Origin: Planktothrix sp. PCC 11201
GTDB lineage: Bacteria > Cyanobacteriota > Cyanobacteriia > Cyanobacteriales > Microcoleaceae
Assembly: GCF_900009135.1 (NCBI RefSeq)
Contig: NZ_LT797685.1
Span: 20,516 to 84,515, forward strand
Reading direction: 5' to 3'
Length of the DNA: 64,000 nucleotides
Positions within the stretch are counted from its first letter, which is position 1. Each line of letters opens with the position of its first letter. A program made the position numbers and the translations under genes. A model generated the notes under the pieces. The model did not search any database and was not told the origin of the DNA. It saw only the letters and a program-made list of their open reading frames with translations. Below are positions 1 to 8,351 of this stretch, in pieces.

Positions 1-959
1 GAGAAGCCACCCAAGGGTTCATGACACGTCCTGTGAACAGTGTTCCTCTGACTATTGATAAAGTCGATAATATTCTCACCGCCGGAGGGACAATTTTGGG
101 AACCACCAATAAGGGTGATCCCTTTGCCTTTCCGATGCCGGATGGCAGTTTGCTCGATCGCTCTGAGGAGATTATTGAAGGTTATCATCTCTTGGGATTA
201 AATGCCTTAATTGGAATTGGGGGAGATGGCAGTTTAGCCATTTTGCGACGCATTGCCCAACAGGGAAATATTAATTTGATTGGCATTCCTAAAACCATTG
301 ATAATGATGTGGGTAGCACGGATTTATCTATTGGGTTTAGTACCGCCGTTGATATTGCCACGGAAGCCCTAGATCGACTGCACTTTACCGCCGCTAGTCA
401 CAGCCGCGTGATGATTTTAGAGGTGATGGGGCGAGATGCGGGACATATTGCTCTCCATGCGGGAATTGCGGGCGGTGCGGATATTATTTTAATTCCTGAA
501 CTTCCTTATAGTTTGGATAGCATTTGTCAGCATATTGCAGAACGACAAAAACAAGGGAAAAACTATTGTTTAGTCGTGGTGGCAGAGGCGGTTAAAACAG
601 AAACGGGAGAACCTGTAACCATGATTAATCGCATGGGACAGGCCCGTTTGGGTGGCATTGGACAATATCTAGCCGATGAAATTTGCGATCGCAGTGGGGC
701 AGAAACTCGGGTTACGGTTCTCGGTCATATTCAACGGGGGGGAACTCCTTCACCCATCGATCGAATTATTGCTTCCGCTTTTGGAGTGGCGGCGGTGGAT
801 CTGATTGTTGAGGAGAATTATGATCGGGTTGTCGTTTGGCGCGACCGGAATGTGTCGAGTATTCCAATTTTGGATGCGATCGCTCAATATCGGGCTGTTA
901 ATGCCGATGATATCTTAGTAGAAACCGCCCAAAGTATGGGGATTTGTTTAGGGAATTAA
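1..959 (+). CDS. pfkA: 6-phosphofructokinase, 3' part (5' end outside window)
   Basis: Phosphorylates fructose 6-phosphate in glycolysis. The reading frame is open from the left edge of the window, and the usual N-terminal GGDxxGLN loop is missing, so the gene starts upstream; the ATG at 21 is internal. Visible motifs are GGDGS (nucleotide loop), PKTIDND with the catalytic Asp, MGRDAGHIAL and GHIQRGGTPSPIDR, in the family order. The Gly in GGDGS favours ATP over pyrophosphate as donor, while the Lys in PKTIDND is found in PPi-PFKs and in the atypical ATP-PFK clade, so I infer the latter. A palindromic repeat (967-994) follows the stop and may end transcription. Confidence 0.93.
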   Translation, partial: EATQGFMTRPVNSVPLTIDKVDNILTAGGTILGTTNKGDPFAFPMPDGSLLDRSEEIIEGYHLLGLNALIGIGGDGSLAILRRIAQQGNINLIGIPKTIDNDVGSTDLSIGFSTAVDIATEALDRLHFTAASHSRVMILEVMGRDAGHIALHAGIAGGADIILIPELPYSLDSICQHIAERQKQGKNYCLVVVAEAVKTETGEPVTMINRMGQARLGGIGQYLADEICDRSGAETRVTVLGHIQRGGTPSPIDRIIASAFGVAAVDLIVEENYDRVVVWRDRNVSSIPILDAIAQYRAVNADDILVETAQSMGICLGN

Positions 960-966
960 TTCTGTT

Positions 967-994
967 GTAAAGACGTGCTGTAGCGCGTCTTTAC
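967..994. repeat. Palindromic repeat, copy 1
   Basis: A near-perfect palindrome (GTAAAGACG...CGTCTTTAC) 7 bases after the pfk stop. It belongs to the family with cores GAGACG...CGTCTC seen again at 7714, 57450, 60788 and 62010. Its place between a plus-strand and a minus-strand gene end suits a bidirectional terminator. Confidence 0.75.
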
Positions 995-1001
995 GGGGGC
1001 T

Positions 1002-1577
1002 TCATTCTCCTATTTGCATTGAACAAAAGCCACAAACTGACCAGCGAGATAATTCCCCTGGGGGAGTTGGACAGTGACATTGGGGACATAGGGGAAAAGA
1101 TTGCGATCGCTCTTTTAGACGATTAGCCCAACCTTCAAAGGCCGTTAATGGGGTCAGGGAGGAACGCCCGGTCACCTCGCCCACTGCTTTTGGAATCAAA
1201 ATCTCAACCCGACTGGGATGTTCCTGCCACATTTGAGAAAACTCATCTTTCTGAGAAGGCCGGGAAACCGATTGATCACCAGGGAGTTGATAGTGCCATC
1301 CCGCCGGAGAAAATTTGATATCCTGAACTGGAAATAAAAGTTTTTGATGCAATTTATGGATAATTTGCAACCGTCTGAAGGTTAAATCCTGAGACCAAGT
1401 GGCACTAGAGGTGGCAACATTCAACACCCCTCGGTGCCAAGTGACTGGACGAGTATGACGACTGGCTAAAGTTCCCACAATTTCAGACCAACATTGACAG
1501 AGATCTTGAAATTGTTGCTGTTCTGGGGTAAGAATCTGAGATTGAAGGCGACCTAAAATATGATGGAGGGATTGCAT
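1002..1577 (-). CDS. DUF721/DciA-like protein with C-terminal zinc ribbon
   Basis: The N-terminal ~90 residues match the DUF721 pattern (LHHILGRLQSQ, CWSEIVG, VLNVATSSATWSQDL, RRLQIIHKL), the family of DciA, which helps load the replicative helicase DnaB in bacteria lacking DnaC. The C-terminus adds CPQC (about 162-165) and CGFC (about 182-185), a four-cysteine set expected to bind zinc. Length 191 residues. It is transcribed divergently from the next gene across a ~117-base gap. The domain call is firm; a role in helicase loading is inferred from the family. Confidence 0.8.
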   Translation of the reverse strand: MQSLHHILGRLQSQILTPEQQQFQDLCQCWSEIVGTLASRHTRPVTWHRGVLNVATSSATWSQDLTFRRLQIIHKLHQKLLFPVQDIKFSPAGWHYQLPGDQSVSRPSQKDEFSQMWQEHPSRVEILIPKAVGEVTGRSSLTPLTAFEGWANRLKERSQSFPLCPQCHCPTPPGELSRWSVCGFCSMQIGE

Positions 1578-1694
1578 TGTTAACCAAATCAGTAAAATGA
1601 ATCAAAATATAGATAAACTGACATTTAATATTGAAGATTTAAACTCGAAAGTCCCTATTTTTAAAATTAATAACCAGTGCTTAGGAGTTTAACC

Positions 1695-2951
1695 ATGAGT
1701 CAAGCATCTGAGATCAAGTCCCCTCAACCCTCACAGCCAGAATTAAAACCCCAACTCAAAGCGGTTTTAGGTTATTTGGATGTGCAACTCGAATCAGAAT
1801 TAACCCGTTATCGGCGTCATCGACGACGCACAAAACAAACTACACCCGACCCCAACGGACAAAGCAACTCGCAGTTTGAACAAGCGACCGATGCCGTAGC
1901 CGTGGCAATGAATGACACCGCAGCATCGGAGGGAAAACTGTTTGAACCCCAAACTCGACCGTCGGGTTGGGAAACCGTGGTTCCTGCAAAATCGGCACCT
2001 TTGGCTATTGCGTCTCAACCTTCATCGACCACCCCTCCTCAAACTAATGGGGCTGAACCTGCGGTTAGTTTTAGCTTGAAGTCACCCGCCCCAACTGCAA
2101 CTTCATCGGATGGATATTTAGAATCGACGGAAGCCCTGATCAAAAGTATAGAAGAACGGCGCCCTAACCCCCAGGAAAACCGGAGTTTGATGGCTAGTCT
2201 CTTAACACCCCTGGGCATTGCTTCAATGTTTCTGTTCTTGTTATCCTGTACGGCTTTAAGCTATGTGATCTCGTCTCCCTCCGGTCGTACTAGCTTGGGT
2301 TTGGATCGGTTTTTTCCCACCCCAACGGCTAACCCGGCTCCGGCTAATCCTCCAACCCTAGCCACAACAGAAACATCCCTGCCTCCGACGGATTCCCTCT
2401 CGCCCAATTTAGCGGCCAAGGAATTTGTTAACTTGGATTTGGATACCTTGAGCCATATTAATCCGAATCAGAATCCGGTTTCCCTTCCTTCTGTCCCGGC
2501 GACCTTACCCCCGAGTCCAGCCACAACCTTACCTGCACCCTCAAACAACCTAACATCCCCGAATGATCCGGGTTTGAATAATCTGACCCAGGAATTATTA
2601 CCCAAAAAACCTTTAACTCCTGTTGCTCCAGTGTCGAAACCGGGAACCAATACCTCAACGGTTCAACCCGGGGGCGGTGCGGTTCCTAAAATCGTGACCG
2701 CACAGAGTCCAGCTAGACCAACTGAACCGATAAAATCCGGGGACGGATATTATTATGTTGTGCTGGATTATAGTGGCGAACGCTCCTTTGAACAGGCGAA
2801 AGAAGTGGTTCCCGATGCCTATATTGCGGAGTTCAAAACGGGTAAAAAAATTCAACTGGGTGCCCTAACCGATGCCGCCGGAGCTAAACGCCTACGGGAT
2901 GAGTTACAAGTTCAAGGGATTCCTGCCTATTATGATGTTCCTAAGCCCTAA
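1695..2951 (+). CDS. Membrane-anchored protein with SPOR-like C-terminus
   Basis: I do not recognise a named gene. The 418-residue protein has a hydrophilic N-terminus, one transmembrane helix (about residues 168-190, GIASMFLFLLSCTALSYVI), a long Pro/Thr/Ser-rich linker typical of a periplasmic spacer, and a C-terminal ~70-residue domain. That domain (YYYVVLDYSG, AYIAEFKTGKKIQLGAL, AKRLRDELQVQGIPAYY) has the spacing of SPOR peptidoglycan-binding domains. Start ATG 1695 is chosen over GTG 1677 because AGGAG lies at 1683-1687. A cell-envelope or division-site role is inference. Confidence 0.75.
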   Translation: MSQASEIKSPQPSQPELKPQLKAVLGYLDVQLESELTRYRRHRRRTKQTTPDPNGQSNSQFEQATDAVAVAMNDTAASEGKLFEPQTRPSGWETVVPAKSAPLAIASQPSSTTPPQTNGAEPAVSFSLKSPAPTATSSDGYLESTEALIKSIEERRPNPQENRSLMASLLTPLGIASMFLFLLSCTALSYVISSPSGRTSLGLDRFFPTPTANPAPANPPTLATTETSLPPTDSLSPNLAAKEFVNLDLDTLSHINPNQNPVSLPSVPATLPPSPATTLPAPSNNLTSPNDPGLNNLTQELLPKKPLTPVAPVSKPGTNTSTVQPGGGAVPKIVTAQSPARPTEPIKSGDGYYYVVLDYSGERSFEQAKEVVPDAYIAEFKTGKKIQLGALTDAAGAKRLRDELQVQGIPAYYDVPKP

Positions 2952-2971
2952 TTGAATCCAGAAATCCGGCA

Positions 2972-4576
2972 TTAACCTACCCCTAATAGTTTTAGATTAT
3001 AGGCTGCATTCTTTAACTGTTGGGTTTCTAATTTGGTTTGGCTAATTCCCATAACTGTTTCTTGAGCGCCATTATTAATAGAATTCATGGCTGTGATGAC
3101 TTCTTCAATGGCGAGAACTTGCTGTTTTGAAGTGAAATAAATCTGTTGAGAACTTATGGAAACTTGATCAATTGCTGCGGTAACTTTGCTGAAAATTGCC
3201 GTGGTGTCTTCGGCGATTTTTAAGTTATTTTCCACGGTATGTTTGCCATCGACCGCCGCAACAACCGTACCTTGAACCCCTTGTTCAATTTTAGCAATTA
3301 ATTGATTAATTTCTTGAGCAGATTTATGGGTTTCATCGGCTAACTTACGGATTTCTAAAGCAATTACATTAAATCCCAAACCATGCTCTCCGGCTCTAAC
3401 AGCTTCAATGGAGGCATTCAGAGCTAACATATTCGTTTGATTGGCAATATCACTGACTAAGTTACTAATACTATTAATTTGTTGGGCTTGTTCATTTAGG
3501 GTGGTAATTTGACGCGCAATTTCACCTACTTTTTTGTCTAAAGTCACCATCCCTGACATGGTTTTAGAAACGGCGTTTGCCCCGTCCTGGGATAAAATTA
3601 AGACTTGTTTAGTAATTTGGGCTGCGGTTTCAGCTTGTTGGGTGGCTTGACGAGAAGTTCGCCCTAATTCGTCCATTGTAGTTGTAGTTTGATTCACCGA
3701 TGATGCTTGTAAGGCGATAATTTTTTCTTGTTGTTCAACGGTAGCGGCAATTTCGGAGGAAGAATTGACAACGGTATTAACTAATCCTTTGAGACTTTGA
3801 CTAATGGGGCGGGCGATCGCTATACTTAAAATAATACCTAAAGATATGGCTATTACAGGCCCAAATATCATAGCTAAAACGCTAAAATTTCGACTATTTT
3901 CAATGGTTTTATCTGCCTGAATTTTAGATGATTCTGCTATATTTTGATTTTCTTGAATCACTTTTGCTAAACTTTGAGATGTAGCATATAAAATGGGTTG
4001 ATTAATCGAGCGATCTTGAATATTTAATTTTGATAAAAGCAGGGATGCTTGCTTGGCTATTTTCATTTCTGGGGAATTTTGTTGACCTGTTTTCCATAAT
4101 TTAATTTGGGTTTGAGAGGGGTATATGATTCCAACTTTTTGAAATTCATCGTAAAGATTAATAAAATTTTTCTGCTGTTTTTCCCATTGTTGCCACCTCA
4201 ATAGAAATTGCTGCCATAATTGGTCTTCTTTCTGGGTTCGAGGTAATTTTTCATACTCTAAAAAACCGGTGTTAATTAAATCAAGATTTTCTTGAATTTG
4301 TGCAATAGTAATTTCCCTATTTTCACCGCCTAGACAAGTATTTAAAAGGCATGATTGTTTGGAATCAATATTTCTCAATCCCTGATCAATCTTGGCTAAA
4401 CTTACAATTGAAGGCAATCTGACTATGCTAATTTCATTGAGTTCATTGCTTAAATTTAATGTTCTTTGCCATCCTAAAAAGGCTACCAAAAATATAATTA
4501 ATCCCATTAACACAAAGGCATTAATCATTTTAAATTGTAACTCACCTCGTTTGAAAAAATTAATTATTTTTTTCAT
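2972..4576 (-). CDS. Methyl-accepting chemotaxis protein
   Basis: A transmembrane receptor that should signal to CheA/CheW. It has a short cytoplasmic head, TM1 (about 18-38), a ~190-residue periplasmic helical sensor resembling a four-helix-bundle module, TM2 (about 230-252), and a long coiled-coil signalling domain. The hairpin tip is visible as [29 protein letters not shown] 4576 is preferred to TTG 4582 because AAGGAT lies about 12 bases upstream. It follows the solute-binding lipoprotein gene by 22 bases on the same strand, so the two are probably cotranscribed. No other che genes are in the window; the output could be phototaxis/pilus control, as in other cyanobacteria. Confidence 0.92.
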   Translation of the reverse strand: MKKIINFFKRGELQFKMINAFVLMGLIIFLVAFLGWQRTLNLSNELNEISIVRLPSIVSLAKIDQGLRNIDSKQSCLLNTCLGGENREITIAQIQENLDLINTGFLEYEKLPRTQKEDQLWQQFLLRWQQWEKQQKNFINLYDEFQKVGIIYPSQTQIKLWKTGQQNSPEMKIAKQASLLLSKLNIQDRSINQPILYATSQSLAKVIQENQNIAESSKIQADKTIENSRNFSVLAMIFGPVIAISLGIILSIAIARPISQSLKGLVNTVVNSSSEIAATVEQQEKIIALQASSVNQTTTTMDELGRTSRQATQQAETAAQITKQVLILSQDGANAVSKTMSGMVTLDKKVGEIARQITTLNEQAQQINSISNLVSDIANQTNMLALNASIEAVRAGEHGLGFNVIALEIRKLADETHKSAQEINQLIAKIEQGVQGTVVAAVDGKHTVENNLKIAEDTTAIFSKVTAAIDQVSISSQQIYFTSKQQVLAIEEVITAMNSINNGAQETVMGISQTKLETQQLKNAAYNLKLLGVG

Positions 4577-4598
4577 GATCAATTATCCTTGAACTCGA

Positions 4599-5609
4599 TT
4601 AATTTTTATTGCGAACAAAACTATAATCTAAAATTTGTTCTATATTGACAGATTTGGTAATCAATTTATTCTTTTGCAAAAACTGATAAATTTTTTCAGC
4701 CGCATAGGGTAAAGAGGTAAAAGTTTCTCTCCTTTCAAAAGCAGTTAAATTTTCTGATAAGCCTTTGATTGAAATTTGGGATTCATAATTTTTAAAGTCT
4801 TGAATTGTTAACCCAGATGTATAAGCAATAATTTGATGAGATACGTCTGGATTTTTCTGCATAAATTCAACGGTATCAAACCAACTATTAACCAGAGCTT
4901 GTACGACTTGAGGATTGGTTTTTAGAAATTTACGATTCACAACCAAATGATCAGAAATAACTCCGGGGAAATCTTTCGAGGTTAATATAATTTGACTGCC
5001 AGGAAGATTCATAGCTTCCTTAGAAAAAGGAATATAGGTGATAATAGCATCTACTTCTCCTTCAACAAAAAGGGCAGCATTAGTAATTAAATCATGATTA
5101 AGTGCTTGAATATCTGAGGGCTTTAAGCCATATTTTTCTAGGGCTATCAGCAGCATAAAATTGCCGACAGATTTTGATTCAAGAGCAATTTTTTTGCCTT
5201 TTAAATCCCGAATATTATTAATTCCTGGTGCAACAATAATTTGGTCACCTCCCGTAGACCAATCGGTGAGAGCTACAATCACTTGATCAACTTGTGAATC
5301 TGTCCCCATTAAATAAATTGTATCATATAAAGTATGGCAATTTGCATCTAATTGACCCGAGGCAAAGTTAGTGAATCCCGTGGTATAATCAGAAAATTGT
5401 AAATCAACATCCAGATTGTTTTTCTCAAAAATTCCTTGCTCGGCAGCAATTTGCCAAACGGCACATCCCGGCCAATTATTAAACCCTAGGCGCACAGTAG
5501 AAGCAGGAGTTTCTGTTTCTAACTTTGGCTGCAAGATTTGACAGCTTACGATCAAAAATAAACCGATTAAAAATAGGCTGAAATTCATTAAAGGTTGACG
5601 TTGCTTCAT
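4599..5609 (-). CDS. NMT1/SsuA-type solute-binding lipoprotein
   Basis: A periplasmic-binding protein of the NMT1/THI5/NrtA-like fold: VRLGFNNWPGCAVWQIAAEQGIF at the mature N-terminus, then DLKGKKIALESKSVGNFML and the VEGEVDAIITYIPF region. A signal peptide ending IVSC suits lipid attachment. The reading frame extends upstream to 5813, but ATG 5609 (MKQRQPLMNF) gives a normal 336-residue lipoprotein; the extra 68 residues look non-native. No permease or ATPase gene lies nearby. Instead the chemoreceptor gene follows by 22 bases, so this protein may present a ligand to the receptor. Ligand unknown. Confidence 0.85.
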   Translation of the reverse strand: MKQRQPLMNFSLFLIGLFLIVSCQILQPKLETETPASTVRLGFNNWPGCAVWQIAAEQGIFEKNNLDVDLQFSDYTTGFTNFASGQLDANCHTLYDTIYLMGTDSQVDQVIVALTDWSTGGDQIIVAPGINNIRDLKGKKIALESKSVGNFMLLIALEKYGLKPSDIQALNHDLITNAALFVEGEVDAIITYIPFSKEAMNLPGSQIILTSKDFPGVISDHLVVNRKFLKTNPQVVQALVNSWFDTVEFMQKNPDVSHQIIAYTSGLTIQDFKNYESQISIKGLSENLTAFERRETFTSLPYAAEKIYQFLQKNKLITKSVNIEQILDYSFVRNKN

Positions 5610-5897
5610 GGTTTTTACTAATATTTTATCAAGAAAAGAGATAAAGAGTTTACTGACAACTATTATATCTAAATCAAGAATAATCCCCGAAAACTTAATA
5701 CTTTTACCGTTAATAAGATCGTTAATCTTTCTGAGGTAACTTCTAATGTTGAGTTCCCCACCTATGGAGTTCGGACTAAATTTTGTGGCTTTTGGCTCAG
5801 AAATACTACCCATGCGATCGCAGATGCGTTACAATTATTAATAGATTGGAACAATATTGACAATTTTCCAAAAATTCAGCTTACTTAGACCTAACTT

Positions 5898-7688
5898 ATG
5901 TCTCTCCCCATTCGCAACGTAGCAATTATTGCCCACGTCGATCACGGCAAAACGACCCTTGTGGACGCACTTCTCAGACAATCTGGCATTTTCCGTGAAG
6001 GGGAAGAAGTTCCAGATTGCGTCATGGACTCTAATGATATTGAACGGGAACGTGGGATCACAATTCTATCTAAAAATACCGCAGTTCGCTATAAAGAGAC
6101 CGTTATTAATATTATCGATACCCCAGGTCACGCCGACTTTGGGGGCGAAGTGGAACGGGTTTTAGGGATGGTGGACGGTTGTATTTTAATCGTCGATGCC
6201 AACGAAGGGCCCATGCCTCAAACCCGTTTCGTGCTGAAAAAAGCCCTGGAAAAAGGACTGCGCCCGATTGTGGTGATTAATAAAATTGACCGTCATCGGG
6301 CGGAACCACACACGGCCGTTGATAAAGTCTTAGATTTATTCTTAGAACTCGGCGCCGATGATGACCAATGTGAATTCCCCTATTTGTTTGCATCCGGTTT
6401 AGGAGGCTTTGCCAAACGCACCCTAGAGGATGAAAGCTCGGATATGCAGCCCATGTTTGAGTATATCCTCGAATATGTTCCGCCCCCAGTGGGAAACCCG
6501 GAAAAATCCTTGCAAATGCAGGTGACAACCCTGGATTATTCTGAATATGTCGGGCGCATTGTGATTGGAAAAATTCATAATGGCGTGATTAAAGCGGGAC
6601 AACTCGCCTCCTTAATTAAGGAAGATGGCAGTATTGTTAAAAGCAAAATCTCTAAATTAATGGGATTTGAGGGCTTAAAACGCATTGAACTACAAGAAGC
6701 ATCGGCGGGAAATATTGTCGCCGTGGCCGGGTTTAGTGATGCCAATATTGGGGAAACTATTACCTGTCCCAATGACCCCCAGGCCTTACCGTTAATTAAA
6801 GTCGATGAACCGACCTTACAAATGACCTTCTCGGTGAATGACTCGCCCTTTGCTGGACAGGAAGGCAAGTTGGTGACTTCGCGACAAGTGCGCGACCGCC
6901 TAATGCGAGAATTGGAAACCAACGTCGCCCTGCGGGTGGAAGAAACCGACTCCCCTGATAAGTTCTTGGTATCGGGACGGGGGGAACTGCACCTGGGGAT
7001 TTTAATTGAAAATATGCGTCGGGAAGGGTACGAATTCCAGGTATCCCAACCCCAGGTGATTTACCGCGAAGTCAATAGCCAACCCTATGAACCCTTTGAA
7101 TATCTAGTCTTAGATGTGCCTGAAGATGGCGTGGGTAGCTGTATTGAGCGCTTGGGCCAACGGCGGGCGGAAATGCAGGATATGTTGGTTGGTGGCAATG
7201 GCCGGACTCAGTTAGATTTTGTGGTGCCTGCCCGGGGTTTAATTGGGTTCCGAGGGGAATTCATGCGGATGACTCGCGGGGAAGGGATTATGAACCATAG
7301 TTTCCTGGAATATCGCGCCCTATCTGGAGATATTGAAGCCCGTCGGAATGGGGTGTTAATTTCCTTTGAGGAAGGGGTGAGTACCTTCTATGCGATGAAA
7401 AACGCCGAAGACCGAGGGGTGTTTTTTATTACGCCTGGGACTAAGGTGTACAGAGGCATGATTGTGGGGGAAAACAACCGTCCCCAAGATTTAGAACTGA
7501 ATGTCTGTAAAACCAAACAGTTGACCAACCATCGGGCTGCCACAGGGGATGAACTGGTGCAGTTACAAGCGCCTGTGGAGATGAGTTTGGAACGGGCTTT
7601 AGAGTATATTGGCCATGATGAATTGGTGGAAGTGACTCCCCAGTCTATTCGTCTACGCAAAGTCAGCAAGAAGTTAGTCAAACGTTAA
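5898..7688 (+). CDS. typA: Translational GTPase TypA/BipA
   Basis: Ribosome-associated GTPase of the EF-G class involved in ribosome assembly and stress adaptation. The sequence shows the P-loop [10 protein letters not shown] (about 12-21), RERGITI switch [22 protein letters not shown] (G3), NKIDR (G4), and the family-specific C-terminal region ([22 protein letters not shown]). The 596-residue length is normal. The start lacks a clear ribosome-binding site, but the N-terminus [18 protein letters not shown] is canonical. It is single, with the palindromic repeat at 7714 just after the stop. Confidence 0.97.
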   Translation: MSLPIRNVAIIAHVDHGKTTLVDALLRQSGIFREGEEVPDCVMDSNDIERERGITILSKNTAVRYKETVINIIDTPGHADFGGEVERVLGMVDGCILIVDANEGPMPQTRFVLKKALEKGLRPIVVINKIDRHRAEPHTAVDKVLDLFLELGADDDQCEFPYLFASGLGGFAKRTLEDESSDMQPMFEYILEYVPPPVGNPEKSLQMQVTTLDYSEYVGRIVIGKIHNGVIKAGQLASLIKEDGSIVKSKISKLMGFEGLKRIELQEASAGNIVAVAGFSDANIGETITCPNDPQALPLIKVDEPTLQMTFSVNDSPFAGQEGKLVTSRQVRDRLMRELETNVALRVEETDSPDKFLVSGRGELHLGILIENMRREGYEFQVSQPQVIYREVNSQPYEPFEYLVLDVPEDGVGSCIERLGQRRAEMQDMLVGGNGRTQLDFVVPARGLIGFRGEFMRMTRGEGIMNHSFLEYRALSGDIEARRNGVLISFEEGVSTFYAMKNAEDRGVFFITPGTKVYRGMIVGENNRPQDLELNVCKTKQLTNHRAATGDELVQLQAPVEMSLERALEYIGHDELVEVTPQSIRLRKVSKKLVKR

Positions 7689-7713
7689 CTTTTTCTTAAT
7701 CCCTAAAAATGTA

Positions 7714-7735
7714 GAGACGTGCCACGGCGCGTCTC
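7714..7735. repeat. Palindromic repeat, copy 2
   Basis: GAGACGTGCCACGGCGCGTCTC followed by TTTT, 25 bases after the typA stop, so it could act as an intrinsic terminator. The core is the same as the copy inside the glycosyltransferase at 62010-62039. Confidence 0.75.
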
Positions 7736-7778
7736 TTTTGGCTCTTAGAAGATAAAATTACGGTTAAGGGAAGACTAT

Positions 7779-7805
7779 ATACTTTTTTCTTAAGTATGTT
7801 ATAAT
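7779..7805 (+). promoter_or_regulatory. Probable promoter with palindrome, upstream of riboswitch
   Basis: A perfect -10 hexamer TATAAT at 7800-7805 is preceded by the palindrome ATACTT...AAGTAT (7779-7797) in place of a recognisable -35 box. Transcription would start near 7812, about 20 bases before the aptamer. The palindrome could be an activator or repressor site; it does not match the NtcA consensus GTA-N8-TAC. Confidence 0.5.
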
Positions 7806-7829
7806 CTTGATAACAAAATTCAATATTAA

Positions 7830-7918
7830 ACGTTCATCTCCCCCAAATGCTCAATCAAGAGGGATGCGTTCTGGCGTTTGGGGAAGACGGAAGTAGGGAA
7901 TTTTCCCGAAGGAACGCA
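7830..7918 (+). promoter_or_regulatory. Glutamine riboswitch (glnA / Downstream-peptide motif class)
   Basis: The conserved pieces of the glutamine aptamer occur in order: CGTTCATC (7831-7838), GACGGAAGTAGG (7886-7897) and CCGAAGGAACGC (7906-7917). CGTTC 7831-7835 pairs with GAACG 7912-7916 (P1). CCCCAAA 7841-7847 pairs with TTTGGGG 7877-7883, extended inward (P2). GGGAA 7896-7900 pairs with TTCCC 7903-7907 (P3). The class binds L-glutamine in cyanobacteria and controls nitrogen-related genes or short open reading frames. Here it precedes a 68-codon gene starting 37 bases downstream. The assignment is from memory of the consensus, not a covariance search. Confidence 0.82.
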
Positions 7919-7954
7919 CAACACAGTTTCACCTGAAATTAAGGGTTTGTTGTG

Positions 7955-8161
7955 ATGTTAGTACCTTCTTTATTTTCTTTCGCAATTTCCGTTTTTGCAG
8001 TCTTGTTCAGTCTGAGTACCAACGAAGAAATCGTTCGAGTCATGGCTAGGGGAGTTGCTGCTATCAGTTTGTTGGTCAGTTTAGCTTTAGCACATTGGTT
8101 AGTGTTACTGATTTTATCAGTCCCCGTTATCGGTGCTAAATTGGTCAAAAATGCCGGATAA
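7955..8161 (+). CDS. Small two-helix membrane peptide, riboswitch-controlled
   Basis: A 68-residue hydrophobic protein with two predicted membrane helices (about 4-20 and 32-60, the second long and interrupted by HW) joined by a charged turn STNEEIVRVMARG. No family recognised. A GTG at 7952 directly before the ATG could also serve as start. It lies just after the glutamine-riboswitch-like leader and before a hairpin terminator, forming a complete one-gene unit. It is not similar to the glutamine-synthetase inactivating factors GifA/GifB, which are soluble and basic, so it would be a different output of the glutamine signal. A reverse-strand frame overlapping it is a shadow. Confidence 0.72.
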   Translation: MLVPSLFSFAISVFAVLFSLSTNEEIVRVMARGVAAISLLVSLALAHWLVLLILSVPVIGAKLVKNAG

Positions 8162-8228
8162 ATCCCAAAACACCCTGTTTAGTTCTAAGGGTGCAAAAAT
8201 CCACAACCAACTCAATACTAATCTATTA

Positions 8229-8266
8229 TGCCCCGCATTAGCACTCAGTAACCAACGCGGGGTTTT
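8229..8266 (+). terminator. Intrinsic terminator of the small membrane peptide gene
   Basis: CCCCGC ... GCGGGG stem with a ~20-base loop, followed directly by TTTTTGA. It closes the riboswitch-peptide transcription unit. Confidence 0.65.
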
Positions 8267-8269
8267 TGA

Positions 8270-8351
8270 TTCCCTATTCCCTATTCCCCATTCCCTATTC
8301 CCCATTCCCCATTCCCCATTCCCCATTCCCCATTCCCCATTCCCCATTCCC
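8270..8351. repeat. Heptamer tandem repeat (STRR type)
   Basis: About eleven consecutive 7-base units, mostly CCCCATT with some CCCTATT variants, ending right at the stop codon of the next minus-strand gene. This is the short tandemly repeated repetitive (STRR) type well known in filamentous cyanobacteria. Reading frames running through it on both strands are artefacts of the repeat. Confidence 0.85.

Noticed and set aside
5610..5813. N-terminal extension of the solute-binding protein
   Set aside because: Would place 68 residues before a clear lipoprotein signal; a start at 5609 is the sensible choice.
7779..7797. NtcA site at the riboswitch promoter
   Set aside because: No GTA-N8-TAC arrangement in the right orientation; the palindrome present is different.
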